Made by a program: the position numbers and the translations under genes. DNA of 32,160 nucleotides from Lachnospiraceae bacterium (lineage in GTDB: Bacteria > Bacillota > Clostridia > Lachnospirales > Lachnospiraceae). Shown here in pieces: positions 1 to 7,903 of the stretch. The notes beneath the pieces are model-generated. The model searched no databases. It was not told where the DNA came from and was given only the letters and a program-made list of their open reading frames with translations. Location: the NCBI GenBank assembly GCA_009774145.1, contig VSND01000050.1:1-32160 (forward strand), read 5' to 3'. The number at the start of each line of letters is the position of its first letter. Within the stretch, counting starts at the first letter, position 1.

Positions 1-91
1 AAAAATCTTAAAATGCAAAATTTTCTTAGGATACATTTTTTTCAAACAATTTTTCACCACCTTCTTAACAGGCACAGCAAAATAAAAAACA
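1..91 (-). other. Left-edge AT-rich tail, possible start of a partial ORF
   Basis: On the minus strand an open frame starts at a GTG GTG pair around 50-55 (a downstream in-frame ATG lies near 30) and runs off the left edge with the residues KNCLKKMYPKKILHFKIF. An AGAAGG sequence lies very close to the GTG codons, closer than usual. The piece is too short to assign, so it may only be non-coding AT-rich DNA. It follows the 57-residue ORF on the same strand. Confidence 0.15.
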
Positions 92-265
92 TCAGGAAAC
101 CGCAGGACTGCTAATAATCTTTACTGCTCCAGCAGTTATAATATTTCCACCTACTGTATATACTGTTTTGTAGAAATCCCATACAATACCAGCAACTCTG
201 TTCCAGCCTATACCCTCAGAAGTTCCAAGCCCAAGAGTCTGGGAAATCGTATCTATATTCTTCAT
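92..265 (-). CDS. Possible small peptide (57 aa), function unknown
   Basis: This ATG-to-TGA frame encodes 57 residues beginning MKNIDTISQTLGLGTSEGIG. It is rich in Gly, Ile, Val and Thr, with a hydrophobic, Gly-spaced C-terminal half (WDFYKTVYTVGGNIITAG) and only a few charged residues. The only Shine-Dalgarno-like string is AGGGA about 13 nt upstream, which is farther than usual. A TTGACA lies at 343-348 with a weak -10 (TTTACT, 18-nt spacer). The start codon overlaps the stop of the frame at 262-495 (ATGA), suggesting coupled translation if both are real. Size and composition would fit a bacteriocin-like or membrane-active peptide, but no leader motif, Cys pattern or known family is recognised, so this is only a guess. 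Confidence 0.35.
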   Translation of the reverse strand: MKNIDTISQTLGLGTSEGIGWNRVAGIVWDFYKTVYTVGGNIITAGAVKIISSPAVS

Positions 266-495
266 TTAAAATCAAATTTCCCTGTTATAAAATATGGAAT
301 ATCACGCAAAACAGGCATAGTAAAAGTATGCAGAAAAAGAACTGTCAAACCTGCAATAAAATATGTACTCCTCTTGACGACCGCTGAAACGCCATGTTTT
401 TCTCTATGCAGAAAATAGCATGATTCCGTATCTTCTACAACCCTGTTTCCAGAAAATGTTATTTTTTTTCCGAAAATTGCATCGATAAAAATAAT
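262..495 (-). pseudogene. Open frame resembling a C-terminal membrane-protein remnant
   Basis: A 77-codon stop-free frame has no ATG, GTG or TTG near its beginning; it opens after TAA with ATT codons. The translation contains one clear hydrophobic stretch (TYFIAGLTVLFLHTFTMPVL) and ends KFDFK. It ends in an ATGA overlap with the 57-residue ORF. Lack of a start codon and ribosome-binding site suggests the 3' end of a decayed gene. In AT-rich DNA a stop-free frame of this length is moderately unexpected but not proof of coding. No family is recognised. The remaining gap at 496-621 shows nothing else. Confidence 0.25.
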
Positions 496-621
496 TTAAT
501 TTTTATTTAGCAGTTTTTATTCTGAATTTTTCTTTTTATCACGCCGGCGCACAGTAGAAGCGCCACTTTAATGTATCTCATAAGCATCTCCAGCTTTACA
601 TCTGTAGTTAAATTCAGGATA

Positions 622-646
622 AGAAAAGGGGGCGTTCCCCTTTTCT
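622..646 (-). terminator. Rho-independent terminator after blaR1
   Basis: Perfect 10-bp arms AGAAAAGGGG and CCCCTTTTCT flank a 5-nt loop. On the minus strand the hairpin runs into CTTTTCTTATCC. It begins 6 nt after the blaR1 stop codon. Confidence 0.85.
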
Positions 647-651
647 CATTA

Positions 652-2040
652 TTAGTAAACCACGCTTCCTTCCACATCCATGGATTGACTACTGCAATCT
701 TCCACATATGTAGAATAAGATCCCGATGTTTTTATCGTAAATGTATGCGTTAGATCCCCTTCTCCCTCAATCCATGTATATGTGTTCGTGTCATTATTTT
801 TAATTCCAATTCGATAAGTAATATTTTTATCACTGCATTTTGCACTGATTATAATCGTATCCCCTTTCGACATTTGAACCGTATTAAGTATCAATCTGGT
901 TTTTTTACTGACAGTTTCAACAAAAACGCTAGATCTTTTATTCGTATTTCCCGCATCCGACGCATAGATTTCCACCACACTGCCGTCATCCATCCCATGT
1001 TCCTCCAAGGATTCATCTCCCCAGTCCTGCGGCTCATCTTCTATCTCCGTTTCCCCCGCATGCAGCCACGCCTCCTGCAGTTTCGCCCCTGCGGAAGCAA
1101 ACGCCACAGAAGGAATCAACGAGATTCCCAGCAGGCAGGCGCAGCCTGCCGCGATTACCCTGTTCTTTGTACGTTCGAATTGCTTTATCTTTACCATAAT
1201 TTCAATCCTCCTTATCATGTCTTTGTTCTTCTGTGCGAATGCGCTGGCATGGGGCAGATACAGGTCCGGATCCGCCTGTACCGCCAGTAGCATGGCATAT
1301 TCTTTTCTGGTGTACCAAGGCTTCTCCATGGAAGACTGAAGATCGCACATGACCTCCTGATAATAGATCAGATCTTGGAACTGTCTGTATACCACAGGAT
1401 TAAACCAGTGTACACACATCATAACCACGCCAAACATCCGCCAACGCAGATCCCCGGATATGATATGGTTTACCTCATGCTCCAGAATCATCCGCAGTTC
1501 TTTCTCCGTATACGTTTTCTCCGGCAGAAGAATCATATATTTTCTGCCTCTACGGACGGAAACCGGCGAACAGAGCGTCCGGTTCTCATACAGGAAAATC
1601 CGCGCTTTGGGAAAACGCTCCTGATATTCCCGGAAAACCTTCCGGCTGTCTTTGCAGCGGACCTCCCTGTTTTTCTTCAGTCTCCTGGCCAGCGTTGTAC
1701 TTTTCCTGAGATTCCGATACAGGGCCGCCAGCACGCCTCCTGCCCACAGAATCCCCAGCACTCCGAAAAAGGGATACATCCCCGGAACCATCCCTGAAAC
1801 GAATTCTCCTTTTATCACATAGTAGCCCCGCAGCGGACGGAATCCGATTCTGGACAAATACGCATACAGGAACGTAACCGGAACCGCATACAGAAGAAGC
1901 GCCGCCTTCCGAACCGCCAGCGCAAAAAAATAATCTTTTTCTCCCTGGAGTCTTTTCCTGCACTCAATCGCCGCCCAGGCCAGACTCCCTGTGACGCTCT
2001 CAAACAGCAGGCAGGATAAAAACAGTCTAATCCATAGCAT
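652..2040 (-). CDS. BlaR1/MecR1-type membrane metalloprotease sensor (M56)
   Basis: This 462-residue protein is a membrane-embedded signal-transducing zinc protease of the BlaR1 type. On sensing a signal such proteins cause cleavage or inactivation of the partner BlaI repressor. Hydrophobic segments lie near residues 4-24, 45-62, 88-108 and 295-313. The zinc motif HEVNH is at 188-192, and the helix YYQEVMCD (226-233) holds the third-ligand Glu. After the last membrane segment comes a short acidic stretch (about 330-355) and a Thr/Ser-rich beta-like region to the C-terminus. The roughly 250-residue penicillin-binding transpeptidase sensor of classical BlaR1 is absent, so the stimulus need not be a beta-lactam. 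Its start overlaps the 3' end of the repressor gene by 14 bp, indicating translational coupling in one operon. Confidence 0.9.
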   Translation of the reverse strand: MLWIRLFLSCLLFESVTGSLAWAAIECRKRLQGEKDYFFALAVRKAALLLYAVPVTFLYAYLSRIGFRPLRGYYVIKGEFVSGMVPGMYPFFGVLGILWAGGVLAALYRNLRKSTTLARRLKKNREVRCKDSRKVFREYQERFPKARIFLYENRTLCSPVSVRRGRKYMILLPEKTYTEKELRMILEHEVNHIISGDLRWRMFGVVMMCVHWFNPVVYRQFQDLIYYQEVMCDLQSSMEKPWYTRKEYAMLLAVQADPDLYLPHASAFAQKNKDMIRRIEIMVKIKQFERTKNRVIAAGCACLLGISLIPSVAFASAGAKLQEAWLHAGETEIEDEPQDWGDESLEEHGMDDGSVVEIYASDAGNTNKRSSVFVETVSKKTRLILNTVQMSKGDTIIISAKCSDKNITYRIGIKNNDTNTYTWIEGEGDLTHTFTIKTSGSYSTYVEDCSSQSMDVEGSVVY

Positions 2041-2401
2041 CCAGAAGCCTCCTGATCCGTTCTTTTTCTTCTTCCGTCAGGCGGGTCACCTTTGCGAAAG
2101 AGGCAACCAGCCCGTCCAGACTCCCGTCTCCCCAGAAAGCAATCTGTCGGTCCAATTCCATTTTTCGGTAGACATCCTCCATAACCAGCGGATAATAATA
2201 AAAAACTCTGCCCTTCCGCTCCATATCCAGATATCCTTTTTTCACTATTCTCCCCAGGAATGTGGAGATTGTCTGCACTTTCCATTTTTTATCGTATTTC
2301 TGGTTGGTCCGCAGCATGATCTCCTGTACTGACAGTGGTTCTTTGCTCTCCCAGACCGTCTTCATCACAAGGAGCTCACTGTCTGTCAGCCAGTCATTCA
2401 T
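2027..2401 (-). CDS. BlaI/MecI/CopY-family winged-helix repressor
   Basis: The 124-residue product matches BlaI/MecI repressors over its whole length. An N-terminal winged helix (LTDSELLVMKTVWE, then SVQEI, and the recognition segment WKVQTISTFLGRIVKKGYL) is followed by a C-terminal helical dimerisation part (LTEEEKERIRRLLD). Such proteins bind TACA/TGTA-type dyads as dimers and are inactivated through the co-encoded membrane protease. AGGAGG lies 8 nt before the ATG. The gene is first in the operon with the M56 sensor. A palindrome sits just upstream of its ribosome-binding site, suggesting self-repression. Confidence 0.93.
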   Translation of the reverse strand: MNDWLTDSELLVMKTVWESKEPLSVQEIMLRTNQKYDKKWKVQTISTFLGRIVKKGYLDMERKGRVFYYYPLVMEDVYRKMELDRQIAFWGDGSLDGLVASFAKVTRLTEEEKERIRRLLDAMD

Positions 2402-2421
2402 CTCATTTCCTCCTCTCTCGT

Positions 2422-2462
2422 AATAATTATAACTATTTTTATAGTTTAATTATATTTGTAGT
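2422..2462 (-). promoter_or_regulatory. Palindromic operator/promoter region of the blaI-blaR1 operon
   Basis: The core AACTAT-TTTT-ATAGTT at 2431-2446 is a perfect inverted repeat. It extends outward imperfectly into ATAATTA/TAATTAT on both sides, and another ACTACA (minus strand) lies at 2457-2462. TATAAT-like -10 sequences on the minus strand overlap the dyad. The site is 30-50 nt upstream of the repressor start, as expected for a BlaI operator. The exact promoter is not clear. Confidence 0.65.
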
Positions 2463-2507
2463 TATTCTAACGCATCATATAAATTTTTGCAATGCTTTTT
2501 CTGTTAT

Positions 2508-3812
2508 TTATTTTTTTTGCATGTTGGACAGTACAAGCAGGACAAGAAACTCGTTTTCTTCTTCTGTAATGTCAAGCAGTCCCTGATACTGCTCTGCCAG
2601 CTCGCTCACATTTTTCAGTCCAAAGCCATGCTTTCTCTGATCCGTCTTTGTAGTCTGGAAAACCGTTCGTTTCTTCACCGTCCGCCGGGGACAGCTGTTT
2701 GTGATCTTAATGATCAGTATGGTTGCATTCTCCATGCGCAGATCAATCAAAACATATCCGTTTTCACAGGTTTCCGAAGCCTCCAGCGCATTGTCGATCA
2801 GATTTCCAAAGATGCGGATCTTGTCTGTTTCCCGCAGAAATTCCAGTTCTACGCCCGGCTGTATCATTACCTCATACCGGATTCCTTTTTTCTTTGCCCT
2901 TTCCGCACGCTCCATCAGGATCGCATTTACAATGGGATCGCTCAGATAGATTTCTGTATCCAGCCTGTTCTTCCTGTCCAGAAACCGGGAAGCTTCTACA
3001 GACAGTTCTTTCAACGCGCCTGTAGTTTCAGTTTCTGAGAACTGCCTGATCGTCTGTACAATATGGCGCGCCTCGTGAAGATAATCCGCATATTCCCGAT
3101 TCAGCTCTTCCATCTTCAGATAATGGCTGTGTTCCAGCGCCGTTTTTAACTGTACCAGCTCCTTCTCTTTCAAAGAATGTTCCGCTTCCAGCAGCCGGTC
3201 AATCAGAGAAAAATCTACAATGCTGCTGAGCACGCTCAAAATCCCGCCCAGAAAGATACAGATCTGATCAAATGGCTGTTGCTGCCCCAGAATCAGGAAC
3301 CCGTTCAGCAGAAGCAGAATCGATACCGGCTGAACAAACAGACTCTTCACCTTTGATCCTCCAACATGCTCGGACAAATAATGTCTCTTCTTTTGAAGAA
3401 CCTGTACCACCATGAATTCGACCAGCTTTTCCATCAGAAGCACGCTGACTCTTCGTACTTCCGTTGTCCGGGTGTCTATCCCCAACACACCATACAAAAA
3501 CAGAAAAATAAACTCTATGATCGACATAAGTACTACAAAAAATATGAGATAGGAAACAGTATCCTTCCATCCGGCCCTGAAAACCAGCCAGATATACAGC
3601 TCACAAACGCACAGCGCACAGATCATATTCACGCCCGGAATCTGAAAGCTGTTCACTGCATATAAAACAGCCGCACACCCTGCTGTAAACATCAGGCGAA
3701 CATATGTCCGTTCCTCATAAGCAGAAAATATGTTTTTCAGAAAATAATAAAGCAGACAGATCTCAAACACACAGCTCAGATACCTGACGCATTCACAGAT
3801 AAACACTTCCAT
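2508..3812 (-). CDS. GHKL-type sensor histidine kinase (AgrC/HPK10-like)
   Basis: This 434-residue protein has several hydrophobic segments in the first 200 residues (about 8-30, 38-56, 61-79, 85-111, 157-178, 183-203), then a coiled-coil linker and a GHKL catalytic domain. The likely phospho-acceptor is His250 in HEARHIVQTIRQ. The N box is FGNLIDNALEASE (335-347, Asn337/Asn341), and the G box is HGFGLKNVSEL (395-405). This layout is that of peptide- or membrane-sensing kinases paired with LytTR regulators. It starts 9 bp after the response regulator stop, so the pair is cotranscribed. No AgrD/AgrB-like genes are next to it, so the ligand is unknown. The blaI promoter follows about 100 bp downstream. 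Confidence 0.88.
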   Translation of the reverse strand: MEVFICECVRYLSCVFEICLLYYFLKNIFSAYEERTYVRLMFTAGCAAVLYAVNSFQIPGVNMICALCVCELYIWLVFRAGWKDTVSYLIFFVVLMSIIEFIFLFLYGVLGIDTRTTEVRRVSVLLMEKLVEFMVVQVLQKKRHYLSEHVGGSKVKSLFVQPVSILLLLNGFLILGQQQPFDQICIFLGGILSVLSSIVDFSLIDRLLEAEHSLKEKELVQLKTALEHSHYLKMEELNREYADYLHEARHIVQTIRQFSETETTGALKELSVEASRFLDRKNRLDTEIYLSDPIVNAILMERAERAKKKGIRYEVMIQPGVELEFLRETDKIRIFGNLIDNALEASETCENGYVLIDLRMENATILIIKITNSCPRRTVKKRTVFQTTKTDQRKHGFGLKNVSELAEQYQGLLDITEEENEFLVLLVLSNMQKK

Positions 3813-3821
3813 TTTTATTCC

Positions 3822-4577
3822 CTATCCCCTCCAGTATCTGCTGCACCGGCTGTCAAATTCCTTCTTCCTGCTCCGTGCAATATTCAGTATCGTTCCATCC
3901 TTCAGCTGAACGGTATCTTTCGTTACGGCTGTAATATGATGGATATTGATAATATAACTCTTCTTTCCATATGCAAAGCCGTACGCTTCCAGCTTCGCAT
4001 AATGTTCATTCAGCTTCATCGCGCTTCTCAGGTAAAACTCCTTTCGCTCTTTTGGCGCATGTTCCAGGCCGAAGATTTCGGACGCCTTTTCTTCTGTCAG
4101 ATAAATGTCCGTTCCTTTATCCCTGATTGCAATATACAGGATATCTTCCGTCTTCAGTACATACTGTTTTTCTTTATCGAACGCCAGAATATCCGATACG
4201 CGTTTTCTTCTCTCCGCCTCCTTCATCACCTTTTGAATGCCGGCCTTTAATTTTTCCGTTCCCTTATCCTTGATCAGATATTGAAAAGGGCGCACTTCTA
4301 CGATAGAACTGGCAGGATAATCATAAGCCGTATAAAAGACAAGCAGGGCATTTTCGTCTCTTTGCCGTATGTATGCAGCTGTACGGACACCTTCCTTCTC
4401 TCCGCCTATCAGAATATCCAGAAAAATAATGTTATATCTTTGATCCTGCTCCAGCAAAGCCTTTCCATCCGGAAATTCATCAAAACCTATCTCTTCCGGA
4501 TGTTTTGTGCTTTCCAGAATAAGACTTTTCAGTTTTTTCCTGTCCGCAGGGCAATCATCACATATCGCAATCTTCAT
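3822..4577 (-). CDS. LytTR-family response regulator (AgrA-like)
   Basis: An N-terminal receiver domain (about 1-120) carries the acidic pair in CDD near residues 8-9, the phosphorylation Asp in FLDILIGG (about 54), the conserved Thr of FYTAYDY, and the Lys of YLIKDKG. A C-terminal LytTR DNA-binding domain spans about 140-250 (KTEDILYIAI...FYLRSAMKLNEHYAKL...SYIINIHHITAVTKDTVQLKDGTILNIARSRKKEF). The sequence has two adjacent ATG codons. The second is chosen because AAGGAG then sits 6 nt away instead of 3. The partner kinase follows after 9 bp. Targets are unknown. LytTR proteins bind paired 9-bp repeats, and no convincing pair was identified here. Confidence 0.9.
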   Translation of the reverse strand: MKIAICDDCPADRKKLKSLILESTKHPEEIGFDEFPDGKALLEQDQRYNIIFLDILIGGEKEGVRTAAYIRQRDENALLVFYTAYDYPASSIVEVRPFQYLIKDKGTEKLKAGIQKVMKEAERRKRVSDILAFDKEKQYVLKTEDILYIAIRDKGTDIYLTEEKASEIFGLEHAPKERKEFYLRSAMKLNEHYAKLEAYGFAYGKKSYIINIHHITAVTKDTVQLKDGTILNIARSRKKEFDSRCSRYWRG

Positions 4578-4613
4578 CATTGTCTCCTTTGACTGTATTC
4601 CAGTATATTCTTA

Positions 4614-4642
4614 AAAATAATATAATTATCGTCCACTGTCAA
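4614..4642 (-). promoter_or_regulatory. Sigma-A promoter for the LytTR/GHKL pair
   Basis: The minus strand shows TTGACA (4642-4637), a 17-nt spacer, then TATTTT (4619-4614), about 40 nt upstream of the response regulator start. The -35 is perfect and the -10 matches 4 of 6. Confidence 0.55.
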
Positions 4643-4711
4643 CATTTCCCGACAGTCCGAAAACCAAACGGATCACAGACCGCTTCCAAAAGCTTTATGG
4701 CAGCTGAATAG

Positions 4712-4741
4712 ACTTTACATTTCGAATATGATATAATACCA
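4712..4741 (+). promoter_or_regulatory. Probable promoter of the zinc-ribbon protein gene
   Basis: TAGACT, an 18-nt spacer and TATAAT precede the gene at 4780 by about 40 nt. The -10 is perfect and the -35 matches 4 of 6. Confidence 0.5.
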
Positions 4742-4779
4742 TAAAAATAAAAACGCACAGACCTGAAAGGAGAACTGTC

Positions 4780-5406
4780 ATGCCCTGGTGCCCCATATGC
4801 AGGAACGAATATATCGAAGGAAAGACCCGCTGTCCAGACTGCGACGCAGACCTTGTGGAAGAGCTGAGCGAAGAACCGGAAGAAACACCGGCTCCTGATC
4901 CGACGCCGGAGGAGCTGGCAGACATTGCTGCCCGCGCAGCATCCGCCAGCCGGATGAATACGCATGTCTCTGCCAGAGACCGCCATTCTGAGACAAAATC
5001 CTCTGCATGGACCTTTCTTGTGGTGGGCGGCGCCGGTTTTCTTGTGATTACCCTTGCTCTTGCAGGTGTGCTTGTCCTTCCCTTCAACGCTTTTTCTCTG
5101 GCGATCATGGAAGGAATGTTTCTGATCTTCCTGATTGTTGCCGGTATCTCTTTTAAACGTGCCATGAAGATGCTGGATGATATTGCCAGGGAAGACGATC
5201 TGGAAAGCCGGATCCGGACATGGGCGGCCGACCACCTGACTGCCGAAAGCCTGACTGCCGGAATCGAAGAAGACACTCCGGAAGAGATGAGATATTTTAT
5301 CATATCGGAAGCGATCCGCGAACGGCTGATGCCCGCTTTTCCCGAAGTAGACGATGCCTATGCGGAAGAACTGGCGGAGACATTTTATAACGAACTTTTT
5401 CAATAA
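4780..5406 (+). CDS. Zinc-ribbon membrane protein, function unknown
   Basis: The 208-residue product begins with a zinc ribbon (CPICRNEY at 4-11, then CPDCDADL at 18-25). An acidic Pro/Glu-rich stretch follows. Two hydrophobic helices lie at about 77-96 and 100-125, and the C-terminal 80 residues are acidic and soluble. AAGGAG lies 6-8 nt before the ATG. The gene stands alone on the plus strand between two minus-strand operons and has its own promoter and terminator. Small proteins with an N-terminal ribbon and two membrane helices are common in Clostridia, but no activity is known to me. The opposite-strand frames here are Cys/His/Arg-rich shadows. Confidence 0.8.
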   Translation: MPWCPICRNEYIEGKTRCPDCDADLVEELSEEPEETPAPDPTPEELADIAARAASASRMNTHVSARDRHSETKSSAWTFLVVGGAGFLVITLALAGVLVLPFNAFSLAIMEGMFLIFLIVAGISFKRAMKMLDDIAREDDLESRIRTWAADHLTAESLTAGIEEDTPEEMRYFIISEAIRERLMPAFPEVDDAYAEELAETFYNELFQ

Positions 5407-5424
5407 ATATTTCATCCGCACAAT

Positions 5425-5468
5425 AAAAGGTGTAAAGTTTTCCGTATTCCAAAAACTTTACACCTTTT
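5425..5468. terminator. Bidirectional rho-independent terminator
   Basis: Perfect 17-bp arms (AAAAGGTGTAAAGTTTT and its complement) flank a 10-nt loop. The A and T tracts in the arms serve both directions. It ends the plus-strand zinc-ribbon gene and the convergent nfnAB operon. Confidence 0.92.
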
Positions 5469-5515
5469 CCATATTTCCCTTCATTCTGGCATAACGCCCT
5501 CGAATCCGGTTATCC

Positions 5516-6904
5516 TTATTTTGCGCTCAGGTACTCATGAATTCCCTTCGCTGCCGCTTTTCCTGCTCCCATGGCAAGAATGACCGTAGCCGCGCCGGTG
5601 ACTGCGTCGCCGCCCGCATATACGCCCTCTTTGGACGTTGCGCCGGTGTCCTCGGTAGCAACGATACACTGTCTCCGGTTGATCTCCAGTCCTTTGGTCG
5701 TGGAAGAGATCAGCGGATTCGGGGAAGTTCCAAGAGACATGATGACCGTATCGCATTCGATCGTAAACTCGGATCCCGGAACCTCCACCGGACGGCGTCT
5801 TCCGGAAGCATCTGGCTCACCCAACTCCATGCGGATACATTTGATACCGGTTACCCAGTCATTTTCGTTGGCAAGAATCTCCACCGGGTTCGTCAGAAGG
5901 TCAAAGATAATGCCTTCTTCTTTCGCATGGTGCACTTCTTCCACACGGGCCGGAAGCTCTTCTTCGCTTCTGCGGTATACAATATGGGTCTCTGCACCGA
6001 GACGGAGTGCCGTACGGGCCGCATCCATTGCCACATTGCCGCCGCCGACAACGACCACCTTTTTGCCGCGCACAATCGGCGTATCATAATCCTCGTTAAA
6101 TGCTTTCATCAGGTTATTCCTGGTCAGATATTCATTGGCGGAAAGGACGCCGCAGGCAGTCTCGCCCGGGATGCCCATGAACTTCGGAAGTCCTGCGCCG
6201 GATCCGATGAATACGGCGTCAAATCCTTCATCCTCGATCAGATCGTCCAGCTTTACTGTTCTGCCAACGATCACGTCCGTCTCAATCTTCACGCCGAGCG
6301 CTTTGACATTCTCCACCTCCGGTCCCACCACACGGTCTTTCGGAAGACGGAACTCCGGAATACCATAGACCAGAACGCCGCCTGCTTTATGTAATGCTTC
6401 AAAAATGGTCACGTCATAGCCAAGCTTCGCAAGATCGCCTGCACAGGTCAGTCCGGAAGGACCGGAACCGATGACGGCCACCTTTCTCCCGTTCTTCTCT
6501 GCAGGTGGCGCAGGCTTGATTCCGTTCTCACGGGCCCAGTCCGCCACGAAACGCTCCAGCTTGCCGATGGAGATCGGATCACCCTTTTTGCCGCGGATAC
6601 ATTTTCCTTCGCACTGGCTCTCCTGCGGGCACACACGTCCGCAGACTGCCGGCAGAGCGGAAGATTTGCTGATAATCTGGAATGCCTCCTCAAACTTCTC
6701 CTCTTTCACTGCTGCAATGAAAGACGGAATATCAATGGATACCGGACATCCCTCTACACATTTTGCATTTTTGCAGGTAATACAGCGCTGGGACTCTTCC
6801 ACCGCCTCTTCTTTGTTATAGCCGTAGCATACTTCTTCAAAATTCGCTGCACGAACTCTGGCATCCTGCTCTCTGACCGGTACCTTCTTTAATACATCTG
6901 CCAT
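5516..6904 (-). CDS. gltA: NfnB / GltA-like NADPH-binding iron-sulfur flavoprotein
   Basis: This 462-residue protein belongs to the glutamate synthase small-subunit-like family, often annotated gltA. Two N-terminal Cys clusters for 4Fe-4S centres are visible: C41-x2-C44-x4-C49-x3-C53 and C88-x3-C92-x5-C98-x3-C102. The FAD motif GSGPSGL is at 146-152, and an NADPH Rossmann motif (VVVGGGNVAMDAARTALRLGA) follows in the second half. Its partner immediately upstream is a ferredoxin-NADP-reductase-like subunit, not a glutamate synthase large subunit. The pair is therefore better read as NfnAB, the electron-bifurcating transhydrogenase that couples NADH, ferredoxin and NADPH. A sulfide dehydrogenase-like role is the alternative. 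The start codon overlaps the nfnA stop by one base (TAATG). The bidirectional terminator follows. Confidence 0.88.
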   Translation of the reverse strand: MADVLKKVPVREQDARVRAANFEEVCYGYNKEEAVEESQRCITCKNAKCVEGCPVSIDIPSFIAAVKEEKFEEAFQIISKSSALPAVCGRVCPQESQCEGKCIRGKKGDPISIGKLERFVADWARENGIKPAPPAEKNGRKVAVIGSGPSGLTCAGDLAKLGYDVTIFEALHKAGGVLVYGIPEFRLPKDRVVGPEVENVKALGVKIETDVIVGRTVKLDDLIEDEGFDAVFIGSGAGLPKFMGIPGETACGVLSANEYLTRNNLMKAFNEDYDTPIVRGKKVVVVGGGNVAMDAARTALRLGAETHIVYRRSEEELPARVEEVHHAKEEGIIFDLLTNPVEILANENDWVTGIKCIRMELGEPDASGRRRPVEVPGSEFTIECDTVIMSLGTSPNPLISSTTKGLEINRRQCIVATEDTGATSKEGVYAGGDAVTGAATVILAMGAGKAAAKGIHEYLSAK

Positions 6905-7788
6905 TATTTGTCACCTCCGCAATTTCCGCATCCGCCATGATGGGTGTCGCCCTCCTGGAACTTCAGAAGGCGCCTTCCCTCTTCTGTCTTATACATGGCT
7001 GCTCTCTTCATAGCCTGCTCGAAATCAATCTTATGTCCGTCAAACTCCGGTCCGTCCACACAGGCAAACTTTACTTCGTCGCCCACGAGCACGCGGCAGG
7101 CGCCGCACATGCCGGTTCCGTCCACCATGATCGGATTCATGCTGACAATGGTCGGGATCCCCAGCTTCTTTGTGGTCAGACATGCAAATTTCATCATAAT
7201 CATCGGTCCGATGGCCACGCACAGATCATAGTGATGCCCTTCGCTCACCAGTTTCTCCAGCATCGCCGTGCCGACTCCATGGAAGCCATAGCTTCCGTCA
7301 TCCGTACACAGATACAGATTGCCGACTTTGCTCATCTCTTCTTCCAGAATCAGCAGTTCTTTCGTTCTTGCACCTACGATAATATCACATTCAATTCCAT
7401 GATCATGCAGCCATTTTGCCTGAGGATACACGGGAGCCGTACCGACTCCGCCGGCAATAAACACGACTTTTTTCTTTTTCACTTCTTCAAAGTCATCCGT
7501 TACCAGTTCCGACGGACGTCCGAGCGGCCCTACAAAATCAGCGATCTCGTCCCCGGCCTTCAGCGCAACCAGCTTGTGGGTCGAGACGCCGATCGGCTGG
7601 AATGCCAGTGTGATGGTTCCTGCCTCCCTGTCATAATCACAGATCGTAAGCGGAATACGCTCCGCTGTCTCATCAACCCTTACAATGATGAACTGCCCCG
7701 GCTCACAGGACCTGGCTACACGCGGTGCATAAATGACCTGCTTGTAGACTGCTGCAGAGAGCTTCTCTGCTTCCAAAATCTTAAACAT
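6904..7788 (-). CDS. NfnA-type flavoprotein with 2Fe-2S site
   Basis: The product from the ATG at 7788 has 294 residues (longer upstream frames lack a ribosome-binding site; AGGAGG here lies about 8 nt away). It resembles ferredoxin-NADP reductase/PyrK proteins. A beta-barrel FAD domain contains RIPLTICDYD (44-53). An NAD-binding domain contains FIAGGVGTAPVYP (110-122). The iron-sulfur motif DGTGMCGACRV...FACVDGPEFDG has Cys228, Cys231 and Cys243 plus Asp223 as a possible fourth ligand, as described for NfnA. Such proteins hold FAD and exchange electrons with NAD(H). The gene is first in the operon with nfnB. The tail ends GGCGNCGGDK, an extra Cys pair at 287/290 that I do not recognise as a standard part of the family. 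Confidence 0.87.
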   Translation of the reverse strand: MFKILEAEKLSAAVYKQVIYAPRVARSCEPGQFIIVRVDETAERIPLTICDYDREAGTITLAFQPIGVSTHKLVALKAGDEIADFVGPLGRPSELVTDDFEEVKKKKVVFIAGGVGTAPVYPQAKWLHDHGIECDIIVGARTKELLILEEEMSKVGNLYLCTDDGSYGFHGVGTAMLEKLVSEGHHYDLCVAIGPMIMMKFACLTTKKLGIPTIVSMNPIMVDGTGMCGACRVLVGDEVKFACVDGPEFDGHKIDFEQAMKRAAMYKTEEGRRLLKFQEGDTHHGGCGNCGGDK

Positions 7789-7849
7789 ATCCTTCCTCCT
7801 AACATATTTTGCAGTGATTTTATCCAATGACTGAAAATCATCTCTTTCT

Positions 7850-7878
7850 ATCATAATGCAAAAGTACTGATATTTCAA
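7850..7878 (-). promoter_or_regulatory. Promoter of nfnAB
   Basis: The minus strand reads TTGAAA (7878-7873), a 17-nt spacer, and TATGAT (7855-7850). This is a good sigma-A promoter, with transcription starting about 55 nt before the nfnA ATG. Confidence 0.75.
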
Positions 7879-7903
7879 CATAAAAATACGGTGCCTTCTG
7901 CTC

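Noticed and set aside
4639..5421. 260-codon minus-strand frame over the zinc-ribbon gene
   Set aside because: It runs through the terminator region. The plus-strand frame has a clear zinc ribbon, ribosome-binding site, promoter and terminator.
5537..6394. 285-codon plus-strand frame opposite nfnB
   Set aside because: It is antisense to a well-defined flavoprotein gene, His/Arg/Ser-rich, with no start signal.
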